DNA of 64,000 bases from an uncultured Oscillospiraceae bacterium (lineage in GTDB: Bacteria > Bacillota > Clostridia > Oscillospirales > Ruminococcaceae). The position numbers and the translations under genes are program-made. A model generated the notes under the pieces. It saw only the letters and a program-made list of their open reading frames with translations, had not been told where the DNA came from and did no database searches. Positions 50,748-58,641 of the stretch are shown piece by piece. How positions within the stretch are numbered: the first letter of the stretch is position 1; every line of letters begins with the position of its first letter. The DNA lies in NCBI GenBank assembly GCA_910583935.1, contig CAJTZM010000004.1:88483-152482 (forward strand), read 5' to 3'.

Positions 50748-51822
50748 TTTCATCCGCCTCCTTTTTCTGCCGGTTCTTTGCCATCTCAGCCTTTGCCTGC
50801 TTGATATTTTGGGCAATATCGATTTTGGCCGGGCAAATGTAGGAACAGGTTCCACAGCCAATACAGCGGTGGATATCATAAAACGCCAGCTCCTCATACC
50901 TGCCTTGCTCAATATAGCGGTTGATGTAAAAAGGCGTCAGGTTCTCCGGGCAAACCTCAGCGCAGCGGCCGCAGCCAACACATTGGTACCGCCGCTTTTT
51001 CTCCTCGTCCCGCAACGCCAGCACCGCCCGGGACATGGTCCCGACCAGATAGCTGTCCGGGTCCGGACAGACCTCGCCGGTCATACTCCCGCCGACCACC
51101 ACATAGCCAGGCTCCTCCGCCAGCCCGCACCGCTCAAACAACTGGGTTGGCGTCATGCCGATGGAAACCTCCAAATTCGTTGGGTTGGCCACACAGCGCC
51201 CCGCCACCGTCACAAAGCAGGTGGACTGAATTCGGTGCTCATACACCGCCCGATATAGATGAATTAAGCTGCAAATGCCTACCAGCACCGTCGGGCCCTG
51301 GCCGTCAAAATCGTCCATTGTCCGAAATTCCGCCGGATACCGCCCATGAATCCGCCGGATCTCCACCCCCTCGATCTTTTTGGGAAGCTTTGTCTTCAAG
51401 TCCACGTCGCTTAAATTTTTATAAATGGCAAAATAAATCTTCGGGTTTCCCACTGCCTTGGCCGCCAGACGCAGCCCCTCACCCGCTTCCTTTTGCAAAA
51501 ACAAAAGCGGATTTAATTGACTGGACACATATGGCTCATCGTCAATCGCGTCTCCCACCAACACCTTTGCCTCCATCTGCCGGGCCTTTTCCAGCTTTTC
51601 GTGCAAAAACATGCCGTCTCGCTCATCTATTATGCGGGCCAGACGCGCGATTTCGATAATTTCCTCGCCGAAAAGCTCCGCTCCGTCGCAGGGGAGGTCG
51701 CTTTCAAACAGCATATTGGCATAGTTGGCGTTTAAAAACGTTCGCAGCTTCCGGCGCAGAGCCGGCTCCTTGCGCTGTTCTAAAATGATTCCGCGGGTAA
51801 AAAATCCAGCCACCCACTTCAC
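50734..51822 (-). CDS. rnfC: RnfC-like iron-sulfur protein without NADH/FMN motifs
   Basis: The 362-residue protein keeps the RnfC middle region (PTVLVGICSLIHLYRAVYEH, CFVTVAGRCVANPTNLEVSI, VVVGGSMTG) and two 4Fe-4S motifs, Cys281/284/287/291 and Cys320/323/326/330. Typical RnfC is about 440 residues and has GxGGAGFPT and NGAECEPY in its NADH/FMN domain; here the first is absent and the second reads GDAIDDEPY. The start is GTG at 51822; a GTG three codons later is better spaced from AAAGG. It is the first rnf-type gene, 73 bases after rpe. Confidence 0.82.
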   Translation of the reverse strand: MKWVAGFFTRGIILEQRKEPALRRKLRTFLNANYANMLFESDLPCDGAELFGEEIIEIARLARIIDERDGMFLHEKLEKARQMEAKVLVGDAIDDEPYVSSQLNPLLFLQKEAGEGLRLAAKAVGNPKIYFAIYKNLSDVDLKTKLPKKIEGVEIRRIHGRYPAEFRTMDDFDGQGPTVLVGICSLIHLYRAVYEHRIQSTCFVTVAGRCVANPTNLEVSIGMTPTQLFERCGLAEEPGYVVVGGSMTGEVCPDPDSYLVGTMSRAVLALRDEEKKRRYQCVGCGRCAEVCPENLTPFYINRYIEQGRYEELAFYDIHRCIGCGTCSYICPAKIDIAQNIKQAKAEMAKNRQKKEADENAAV

Positions 51823-51855
51823 CCTTTCTATGTTTAATCAAAAAAGAAGATCCTC

Positions 51856-51884
51856 CCGTCCTGCTTTTGCCAAAGCAAGGACGG
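51856..51884 (-). terminator. Weak hairpin between rpe and rnfC
   Basis: A 12-bp stem with one bulged base ends about 10 bases before a T-rich stretch on the minus strand. Read-through from rpe into rnfC is possible. Confidence 0.4.
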
Positions 51885-51895
51885 CGCAAAGGACC

Positions 51896-52558
51896 CTAGG
51901 CCTCTTCCCCGGCGCTTCGCAAAATGGCGCGGATCGCCTGGCACCGATCCTGGGCACCAAAAACCGCCGATCCAGCCACCAGCACATCCGCCCCGGCGGC
52001 GGCGGCCGCTTTCGCCGTAACCGCATCAATGCCGCCGTCTACCTGGATCCACAGCGGCCGGCGGTTTTCTTTTGCCCACCGGCGCAGATACTCAACCTTC
52101 GGCAGCATCTGCGGCATAAACCGCTGTCCGCCGAACCCCGGCTCCACCGTCATGACCAGGGCCATATCCAGCTGCGGCAAAAACGGCGCCAAAACGGCAG
52201 CGTCCGTCCTCGGCTTCACTGCCATCCCCACTTTCAGTCCCTCGCTTTTGATGGCGTCGATGGTCTTTTGCACATCTGCGTCCGATTCGTAGTGAAAGGT
52301 AATCATATCAGCCCCCGCCTTGGCAAAAGACGCCACATAAGAAAGCGGATCGCAAAGCATAAAATGCACATCGAAAAGAAGCTTCGTTTTGTCCCGCAGC
52401 GACGAGACGACGCAGGGACCAAAAGTGATGTTCGGCACAAAATGCCCGTCCATCACGTCAAGATGGAGGAGGTCCGCACCGCCTGCTTCCACATCGGCGG
52501 TCTCCTGCTCCAGACGGGAAAAATCTGCGGACAATAAAGAAGGTGCAATCTGTATCAT
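51896..52558 (-). CDS. rpe: Ribulose-phosphate 3-epimerase
   Basis: This pentose-phosphate enzyme interconverts ribulose-5-phosphate and xylulose-5-phosphate. The 220-residue TIM barrel has IAPSLLSADFSRLEQE, HLDVMDGHFVPNITFG, MTVEPGFGGQRF and QVDGGIDAVTA, all family signatures with metal and catalytic residues. It is upstream of the rnf-like genes on the same strand and has its own promoter. Confidence 0.96.
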   Translation of the reverse strand: MIQIAPSLLSADFSRLEQETADVEAGGADLLHLDVMDGHFVPNITFGPCVVSSLRDKTKLLFDVHFMLCDPLSYVASFAKAGADMITFHYESDADVQKTIDAIKSEGLKVGMAVKPRTDAAVLAPFLPQLDMALVMTVEPGFGGQRFMPQMLPKVEYLRRWAKENRRPLWIQVDGGIDAVTAKAAAAAGADVLVAGSAVFGAQDRCQAIRAILRSAGEEA

Positions 52559-52661
52559 ATAAAGCTCCCGTCGCCCTTGGGCATTTAAATTTGTATCAAA
52601 TCGCCCGGAAAAGGCCTTTCGCCGCCGAAAAGCTTTCCCGCTGCGGGCATAATACAGGTAT

Positions 52662-52690
52662 ATTTTAAATCATCTGTCGAAAAAGGTCAA
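52662..52690 (-). promoter_or_regulatory. Promoter for rpe
   Basis: On the minus strand TTGACC and TAAAAT are separated by 17 bases, about 105 bases upstream of the rpe start. It may also feed the rnf-like genes. Confidence 0.55.
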
Positions 52691-52793
52691 ATAAAATGCG
52701 GCGATTTAACAATTTGGTCATATCCCTTGGAAAAATCTTCACAAGGAAGTAGCCGCCGTCCAGTCCCAACTCTGCAAAAACCGGCCGTCACCG

Positions 52794-53339
52794 TTACCTT
52801 GCAGCTTGCCTTTGCCGCAGCGCAATTTTCACAGTACGCGGCCGGTTATACCGCTGCATCATCACAAACAAAAGATCTACAATAGCGCCGCATACGGACG
52901 TGATCAGAAATGCGGCAAATGAACCGAACCATATACTGAAAATCAGCGGCAGAAAGCTCAGCGCCGCGCTTGTTTCATGAACCAGCTCCGATTGGCACAT
53001 AGCCTGCGCGATTTCGTCCCAGGTGTGATGCTCCAGCGAAAAGGTCCTTGGATCATAAGTTGGCAACCGGCCCTTCCAGGCTTTTACCCGCAAAACCCGA
53101 TACACCCCTTCTTCCCAAGGGCGGGGCTGATACCACCTTTTGGTGTAGTCAGCCCGATTCCGCATTTTGACGTGATAAAGCGCTCCCACCAGCAGCCGCA
53201 TTCCCAGATGGTAAGCGGTTGAGCCAAAGCTGACGGCACAGGTCAGATATATCCCTCTGCGAGACCACAGAAAAAGGATTCCGGCCAAAAGGCTCCCCAG
53301 AAAACTGAACGCCGCTGCAAGCTTCATGATTTTGGGCAT
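52794..53339 (-). CDS. CrtO-like acyltransferase-family membrane protein
   Basis: The 181-residue protein has four hydrophobic segments and resembles the family named for the staphyloxanthin acyltransferase CrtO: a basic loop RADYTKRWYQPRPWEEGVYR, then VKAWKGRLPTYDP, CQSELVHETSA and the C-terminal MMQRYNRPR. No carotenoid genes are in the window, so another acyl acceptor or a shared-fold role is likely. The start at 53339 has GGGGGGAG upstream; the longer frame would start before the promoter. Confidence 0.6.
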   Translation of the reverse strand: MPKIMKLAAAFSFLGSLLAGILFLWSRRGIYLTCAVSFGSTAYHLGMRLLVGALYHVKMRNRADYTKRWYQPRPWEEGVYRVLRVKAWKGRLPTYDPRTFSLEHHTWDEIAQAMCQSELVHETSAALSFLPLIFSIWFGSFAAFLITSVCGAIVDLLFVMMQRYNRPRTVKIALRQRQAAR

Positions 53340-53373
53340 TTTCTCTGTCTCCCCCCATTTTACTTCTCGTTTT

Positions 53374-53402
53374 ATTTTACTGCCGCCGGTCCGCAGAAGC
53401 AA
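53374..53402 (-). promoter_or_regulatory. Promoter for the CrtO-like gene
   Basis: On the minus strand TTGCTT and TAAAAT are separated by 17 bases, 35 bases upstream of the chosen start codon. Confidence 0.55.
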
Positions 53403-53454
53403 GGCGTGGACCCATAAAACGCTCCGGCGCTTGTCCGAAGCGTTTAGGAAAAAT

Positions 53455-53483
53455 TTGCAAAACAACCGTTCACCTGCTATAAT
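53455..53483 (+). promoter_or_regulatory. Promoter for the aldo/keto reductase gene
   Basis: TTGCAA and TATAAT are separated by 17 bases, about 39 bases upstream of the ATG. Confidence 0.7.
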
Positions 53484-53521
53484 TGTATAAAGACATCTAA
53501 ACAGAAAGGAAGGAACGACAA

Positions 53522-54640
53522 ATGAAACATCAATTGCTGAAAAAGCTTGGCGTCAGCGTCCCCCAGCTGGGGCTGGGATGTATGCGTCTGCCCACCGATC
53601 ACGATACCATCGACTATGCCCACGCCCAAAAAATCGTCGACTATGCCATGGCCAACGGCGTCAATTATTTCGATACCGCCTATATGTACCACAACGGGGA
53701 ATCCCAGTATTTTTTGGGGAAAGCCCTTGCGAAGTATCCGCGGGAAAGCTATTTTCTGACCAATAAGCTGCCTTTATGGTATTGTAAAGCGCCGGAAGAT
53801 ATGGAGAAAATCTTCCAGGATCAGCTCCAGCGCTGCCGGACGGCGTATTTCGATTTTTATTTCATCCATTCTATGAACGATGAGCATTGGAAAATGGCTA
53901 AGGAGCTGGGCGCGCTTGAGTTTATGCAGAAAAAGAAAGCGGACGGCTCCGCCAAAGCCATCGGCTTTTCCTTCCACGGCAATCTGCCCTTGCTCAAGGA
54001 GATGGTCGAGGCCGCCGATTGGGATTTTGTCCAGCTGCAGTTAAACTATCTGGACTGGGATAAGCAGGACGCCAAAAGCTTTTACCAGGTGCTGGAGGAC
54101 AAAGGGATCCCCTGCTTTGTGATGGAGCCGGTGCGCGGCGGATACCTTGCCACCCTGACCCCCGACGCGCAGGCGGTTTTCAAAAAAGCTTCGCCGGAGC
54201 GCTCCATGGTCTCCTGGGCCTACCAGTGGCTTTTGTCCAAGCCCAACGTTAAGCTGGTACTGACCGGTTCTTCCTCGCTGGAACAGTTTGTGGAAAACGT
54301 GTCGCTGTTTAACACCCTGCCGCCCTTGTCCGAAAAGGAGGCGCAGGTCATCGGCGAGGCCATCGAAAAATTGAATTCGATCCCCACCGTCCCCTGCACC
54401 GGCTGCCGTTATTGCATGGATTGTCCCTCCGGCGTGGATATTCCCGCCGTTTTCGCCGCGTACAACTACCGGGCCAGCCATCATACCATGGAGCAGGTCC
54501 GCAAAAAATATGAGGAGACCCCCGTCGGCGCCCGGGCGGACGCCTGTGTCGGCTGCCGGATCTGCTGCGATAAATGTCCCCAGTCTATCGACATTCCCGC
54601 AGAGCTTGCCCGAGTCAAAAAGGAAATTTACGCAAAATAA
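53522..54640 (+). CDS. Aldo/keto reductase with C-terminal ferredoxin domain
   Basis: The 372-residue protein has an aldo/keto reductase barrel (LGLGCMRLP, NYFDTAYMYHNGESQYFLGK, KLP, FYFIHSMND) and, after about residue 285, two Cys clusters CTGCRYCMDCPSGVDIP and CVGCRICCDKCPQSIDIP typical of 4Fe-4S ferredoxins. Such fusions are frequent in anaerobic Firmicutes and probably pass electrons between ferredoxin and a carbonyl substrate. The start has AGGAAGG upstream. It is monocistronic. Confidence 0.92.
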   Translation: MKHQLLKKLGVSVPQLGLGCMRLPTDHDTIDYAHAQKIVDYAMANGVNYFDTAYMYHNGESQYFLGKALAKYPRESYFLTNKLPLWYCKAPEDMEKIFQDQLQRCRTAYFDFYFIHSMNDEHWKMAKELGALEFMQKKKADGSAKAIGFSFHGNLPLLKEMVEAADWDFVQLQLNYLDWDKQDAKSFYQVLEDKGIPCFVMEPVRGGYLATLTPDAQAVFKKASPERSMVSWAYQWLLSKPNVKLVLTGSSSLEQFVENVSLFNTLPPLSEKEAQVIGEAIEKLNSIPTVPCTGCRYCMDCPSGVDIPAVFAAYNYRASHHTMEQVRKKYEETPVGARADACVGCRICCDKCPQSIDIPAELARVKKEIYAK

Positions 54641-54840
54641 GTCTCCGATGCAATTTCCATGCCGCGCCGTTTGACGCGGCATGGCGCTTATCTGATGCGC
54701 GGCTTTCGCTTCTTCGGCTGTTCGCGGGCAATCATCGCCACCGAAAAAGCTGGCCGCGCTTGGCTTTTGCATCGCAATCGGGGTCCTTTTTATCTTATGA
54801 CTCTGCCTTGTCCGATGCTACTTTCTGCCGTAGGCCCTCA

Positions 54841-54894
54841 AAACAAAAGAAAAGGCACTTCTGGATCGAGGTCCGGAAGTGCCCTTTCTTTTGT
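54841..54894. terminator. Bidirectional terminator
   Basis: A 20-bp stem with one mismatch (54841-54860 with 54875-54894) has A/T ends, just beyond the stop of the Derlin-like gene. A second GC-rich hairpin (54657-54684) lies right after the reductase gene but lacks a T run. Confidence 0.8.
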
Positions 54895-54895
54895 T

Positions 54896-55570
54896 TTACC
54901 AGTAACGATCCTGATTTCGTTTCATCTCCCGGCGGAAATTGCGCCGCTGGGCGCCGTACCGCTTTTCATTCTGGATAAACCTCACGAAATCACCGCCGAA
55001 GAACAAAAAGAAATTGATCAGCGAGGCGATAATCGCCGCCCGGGTAGGCCAATCGCCAAAAATCAGCTGGATGGCAAAGAGAATCCAGTCCACATAGGCC
55101 AGATACTTCATTTTGATGGGCAAAAAGAAAAACAAAAGGATCTCGTGATCCGGAAACAAAAACGCGAATGCCAAAAACAGCGACAGATTTAAATAGGTGC
55201 TGGTACCAAAGCCGGTGAAAAATGCCGCGATCACCGCGCCGATAACCCCAACCAGATAGTACAGGTTAAAGCGGAAGGTCCCCCAGACCTCCTCGAGCGT
55301 GCTGCCCAGAAAATAGTAAAAATACAAAAAGAAAAACAAAGAGATAATCGAGGTGGTGGGCGGTACAAAAATAAAGGTGATGAACCGCCAGAACTGCCCG
55401 TGTAAAGCTGCCTGGGTAAACAGCGCCAGATAGCCGCTGAGACTTTGCCCCTGCACCGAAAAAATCACGTCGCCAATAAATACCGCTGCCACGGTAATGA
55501 CAACATACAGCATCAAATTGGGAATCCCCAGCCTCCCAAACCTGCGCTCCAGCTTATCCAGCCAATTCAT
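54896..55570 (-). CDS. Derlin/rhomboid-like membrane protein without protease residues
   Basis: The 224-residue protein has about six membrane segments and the rhomboid-superfamily loop GQFWRFITFIFVPP followed by FLYFYYFLGSTLEEVWGTFR, close to the WR and LE pattern of Derlins. The catalytic GxSG is not present (the region reads GFGTSTYLNLS) and no His is seen in the last segment, so protease activity is unlikely. The C-terminus is a basic cytoplasmic tail. The function is unknown; it may bind or sort membrane proteins. Confidence 0.75.
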   Translation of the reverse strand: MNWLDKLERRFGRLGIPNLMLYVVITVAAVFIGDVIFSVQGQSLSGYLALFTQAALHGQFWRFITFIFVPPTTSIISLFFFLYFYYFLGSTLEEVWGTFRFNLYYLVGVIGAVIAAFFTGFGTSTYLNLSLFLAFAFLFPDHEILLFFFLPIKMKYLAYVDWILFAIQLIFGDWPTRAAIIASLINFFLFFGGDFVRFIQNEKRYGAQRRNFRREMKRNQDRYW

Positions 55571-55712
55571 CCTTCTTCCTCCCAGCCCTCTCTCCAGCGC
55601 CGGCCGGCTGTTGGAGATTTTAGTAAATCATCGAACGGCAAAAGCTACTGCTTCCGACACGTCCATAGCTGTGCCGGTAAAAAACGGGATTGGATTTGCC
55701 GTTTCTTAGGTT

Positions 55713-55741
55713 ATTATACCACCGTACCTCTAAAAAGAACA
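55713..55741 (-). promoter_or_regulatory. Promoter for the Derlin-like gene
   Basis: On the minus strand TGTTCT and TATAAT are separated by 17 bases, with TGG before the -10. Confidence 0.6.
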
Positions 55742-55811
55742 TTTCTATTCTGTAAATTTTCTAAGCAACTTGAAAATCAATAAAAAAACATCGAATTTCA
55801 ACTTATATTTA

Positions 55812-55839
55812 TTGACAAACAGAAAATTTGTGCTATTCT
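55812..55839 (+). promoter_or_regulatory. Extended -10 promoter for the DUF2975 operon
   Basis: TTGACA and TATTCT are separated by 16 bases, with TGC before the -10, 29 bases upstream of the ATG. Confidence 0.7.
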
Positions 55840-55868
55840 ATAGAAAACAGGCATAAAGGAGAATCATT

Positions 55869-56333
55869 ATGAAAATCCCAATCATCGGCCGCTGCAGTCT
55901 GGTTTCCCTTTTAGAAAAGCTCTGCTGGCTTTTGCTCTTTGCCGGATTGGCCCTCTCAGTGGCCCTTCCCTGGATCCTGGACTACTACGACCGCATTTTC
56001 TGGCACGACAACCTGGGTGCCGACTACATCCGGATTCTGCTGGTGCTTTACCCTTCGGCGGCCATGGCCCTTTCGGTCGTCTGGCAGCTGCGGAAAATTT
56101 TGGTCAACGTCAACGGCGGCAGCCCCTTTTCCCGCGAGAACGCCCGCCGGGTCAAAATCGTTTCCGTCTGCTGTTTTGTGGTGGCGATCTTGTTTCTTTT
56201 AGGCATTGTCCCATCGCTGCTGGCGCCGATGCTTGGGCTGGCCTTTTTGTTTTTGTCTGCGCTGGCGCTGGTTTTGTCCGAGCTGGTCAGACAGGCCGCG
56301 ATTTATAAAGAAGAAAACGACCTGACGATTTAA
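55869..56333 (+). CDS. DUF2975 membrane protein
   Basis: The 154-residue protein has four membrane segments and the DUF2975 layout, including SPFSRENARRVKIVSVCCFV between segments 2 and 3. DUF2975 genes are nearly always followed by a small Cro/CI-type regulator, as here, which suggests that the membrane protein controls or is controlled by that regulator. AAAGGAG precedes the ATG. The biochemical role is unknown. Confidence 0.85.
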   Translation: MKIPIIGRCSLVSLLEKLCWLLLFAGLALSVALPWILDYYDRIFWHDNLGADYIRILLVLYPSAAMALSVVWQLRKILVNVNGGSPFSRENARRVKIVSVCCFVVAILFLLGIVPSLLAPMLGLAFLFLSALALVLSELVRQAAIYKEENDLTI

Positions 56334-56345
56334 GGAGGTGCCTCT

Positions 56346-56576
56346 GTGCCGATTATTGTAAATCTGGACGTTGTGATGGCGCAGCGGAAAATCTCCGCTA
56401 CCCAGCTGGCCGACCAGGTGGGGATCACCCTGGCCAATCTGTCCATTCTCAAAAACAACAAGGCCAAAGCCGTCCGCTTTTCCACGCTGGAGGCTTTGTG
56501 CCGCGCACTGCGCTGTCAGCCGGCCGATCTTTTGGCCTTTACGGAAAATACCGATCAACAGGAGGAGATCCAATGA
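56346..56576 (+). CDS. Small Cro/CI-type HTH regulator paired with DUF2975
   Basis: The 76-residue protein is a single HTH domain (LDVVMAQRKISATQLADQVG followed by ITLANLSILKNNKAKAVRFS) like Bacillus YozG. The start is GTG with AAGGAGG 8 bases upstream. Its last bases overlap the ATG of the DUF4173 gene (ATGA), so the three genes form one operon, probably self-regulated. Confidence 0.88.
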   Translation: MPIIVNLDVVMAQRKISATQLADQVGITLANLSILKNNKAKAVRFSTLEALCRALRCQPADLLAFTENTDQQEEIQ

Positions 56577-58447
56577 ACCAGAAGCCTGTAGACAACCAAT
56601 CCTTTTCCCCATCTAAACCGCCAACCTATATTCCGCCGGCGAAACGCCCCGGGCAGACGCCGCCGCTGTACCAGCCGCCCGCCGGGCCTATGTATCCTTT
56701 TGTGCCGGATCGAAACCCGTCCAGACCCGACCTGCCGCAGCAAAAGCCGCCTTCCCCGCCGGAAGAAAAATCCCCCGCTCCCCCCTCCGGCGGGTCCGAC
56801 TCTCAGCCTGCGCCCTCCTCTCCCTCCAGCGCTGCGGCGGCGGGAAGTCCAGCTCCGCCCGCTGCAGCCGGACCCGTCTCCTCACGCGGATTAGACGCCT
56901 CCAAGTCTTCCTCCGCACCGAAATACTATCTGCCGCTCCCCCGTAAGATGCGGCCCGAATACCAGCATCTGGCCCAAAAAAGCCTGACAGGCAAAGGATC
57001 CATGGCGGTGCTTTTCTCCATCCTGTTTTGCATGTTTTTCACCGAATTGATCCTGTGGGGGAATTTAGGCGTTTCCGCCTTGATTCTAGCCGCCCTTTAC
57101 TACCCGTTCTGCCTTTGGTACTTTCATGAAAAAGGAAAGCGTTTTTCCTTTGCCGCCCTGCTTACAGGCCTCCCTGTAGCGGCGATTGTCCTGGGCCTTG
57201 GCCTGACAGTAAATCGGTCCGCCTATTTTATCATCGTCCCCTCCCTTTTGGTGCTGGCGGCGGCTCAAACTGCGCTTCTGGGCGGGCTTTCTTGCCGTCC
57301 CCTCTTTTCCTGGGCGGGCTTTTGCGCCCTATGGGGCCGCCTGATCGACGGTCCTTTAGCCTTTTTGGATTTTCCCTTTCTGGTCATGGGCGGACGGCTC
57401 CGGGGAGGAAAGCGGTCCAAAAGCTTTTGGAAGGTCTTTTTGGGATTTTTGTGCGCCCTGCCGGTGGTCATTCTCCTTTTGTACCTGTTTGCCAGCGCCG
57501 ATGCGGTCTTCCGTGCCGGACTGCAAACCTTTTTCCGATGGCTGCGGCTGGACTGGGGCCACCTGTTCACCGACCTGCTGCTGGGATTTTTTGGCGGCGT
57601 CTTTCTGTCGGCAATGCTCCTTTACTGCCGTGGTGCGCTGCCTCAAAAGTCCCGCCCTGTCAGCTGCAAGCGTTTTCTGGACCCGCTGTTTGCCATTCCC
57701 TTTTTAGGCCTGATCAACCTTTCGGTGCTGGCCTTTACCCTCGTCCAATTCGCCTACCTGTTTGGCGGCCAAAAGGGAAGCCTTCCCGGCGGCTATACCT
57801 ACGCCGAATATGCCCGCCAGGGATTTTTCGAATTGGCCTTTTCGCTGTTTTTAATTTTTGCCATTGCTCTCTTCGCCATGTCCTTTTGTAAAGCCGACCA
57901 GCCCGGCCTTTTTTTGACAATCCGCCTGGAGCTGCTGCTTTTAAGCCTGGGCGGCGGCGTAATCCTCGTTTCCGCTGTCAAACGGATGCTCTTATACGTG
58001 GGCGTCTATGGGCTGAGCGTAAAGCGGGCGCTCACCTTATGGTTTATGGTCACAGCCGGAATCTGCTTTTTGTTTTTGGCGATGCGCTGCCTGCTGCGGC
58101 GCTTTCCGCTGGCAAAATGCACCGGTGTTTTTATCATTCTCATGGTCTGCCTTCTGTCCTTATTCCCGGTGGACGGCTTTGTGGCCCGCTACAACGTAAA
58201 CGCCTACCTGGCCGGCCAGGTCGAGGCGGAGGTGGATTGCCGGTACCTGGAGGATCTGTCCGTCTCCGCTTTGCCCGCGATGGTGGATTTGTACCTGTAT
58301 CAGCCCTCCGACGAGCTGGCCCGATCTATCAACCGGCAGATTTCCGCCAACGGCCGCCGACACCCCATTTGGGGCTGGACGGTGGATCAGCCCGCCATCC
58401 AAAAAAGCATCCGGCAATATGAGGAAGCTGTCAGCGCGCAACCGTAA
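56573..58447 (+). CDS. DUF4173/DUF4153-type multispanning membrane protein
   Basis: The 624-residue protein has a Pro/Ser-rich cytoplasmic N-terminal region of about 120 residues, then about 12 membrane segments in the DUF4173 pattern (LFGGQKGSLPGGYTYAEYAR QGFFELAFSLFLIF and YNVNAYLAGQVEAEVDCRYL). The start at 56573 overlaps the HTH stop. DUF4173 proteins of Firmicutes are often next to HTH regulators; the role is unknown. The N-terminal tail is unusual for the family and may be an interaction arm. Confidence 0.82.
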   Translation: MNQKPVDNQSFSPSKPPTYIPPAKRPGQTPPLYQPPAGPMYPFVPDRNPSRPDLPQQKPPSPPEEKSPAPPSGGSDSQPAPSSPSSAAAAGSPAPPAAAGPVSSRGLDASKSSSAPKYYLPLPRKMRPEYQHLAQKSLTGKGSMAVLFSILFCMFFTELILWGNLGVSALILAALYYPFCLWYFHEKGKRFSFAALLTGLPVAAIVLGLGLTVNRSAYFIIVPSLLVLAAAQTALLGGLSCRPLFSWAGFCALWGRLIDGPLAFLDFPFLVMGGRLRGGKRSKSFWKVFLGFLCALPVVILLLYLFASADAVFRAGLQTFFRWLRLDWGHLFTDLLLGFFGGVFLSAMLLYCRGALPQKSRPVSCKRFLDPLFAIPFLGLINLSVLAFTLVQFAYLFGGQKGSLPGGYTYAEYARQGFFELAFSLFLIFAIALFAMSFCKADQPGLFLTIRLELLLLSLGGGVILVSAVKRMLLYVGVYGLSVKRALTLWFMVTAGICFLFLAMRCLLRRFPLAKCTGVFIILMVCLLSLFPVDGFVARYNVNAYLAGQVEAEVDCRYLEDLSVSALPAMVDLYLYQPSDELARSINRQISANGRRHPIWGWTVDQPAIQKSIRQYEEAVSAQP

Positions 58448-58578
58448 AGCAGTTTCGCTTTATGGTTGTGAAAATCCGGCCGAGACACATGTTCTTCCCT
58501 GACAGGCGTTGGGTAAGGCATCCGCGAAGGTGGTTTGGAGCAAGCCGCCTTCTGGTGCGATCGGCTGGTCGTACCCCT

Positions 58579-58635
58579 AAAAATACAGAAAAAGAGTGCT
58601 TTTCGGAAAGAAAAGCACTCTTTTTCTGTATTTTT
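58579..58635. terminator. Very long bidirectional terminator
   Basis: A perfect 25-bp stem (58579-58603 with 58611-58635) has a seven-base loop and A/T ends, between the convergent DUF4173 and pduL genes. Confidence 0.95.
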
Positions 58636-58641
58636 GCGTTG

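Noticed and set aside
51725..52537. A 270-codon plus-strand open frame
   Set aside because: It covers rpe and the start of rnfC on the other strand and has no family features.
54041..54772. A 243-codon minus-strand open frame
   Set aside because: It is a shadow of the aldo/keto reductase gene.
54659..55192. A plus-strand open frame of 177 codons after the reductase gene
   Set aside because: It crosses a bidirectional terminator and runs antisense into the Derlin-like gene. It has no ribosome binding site.
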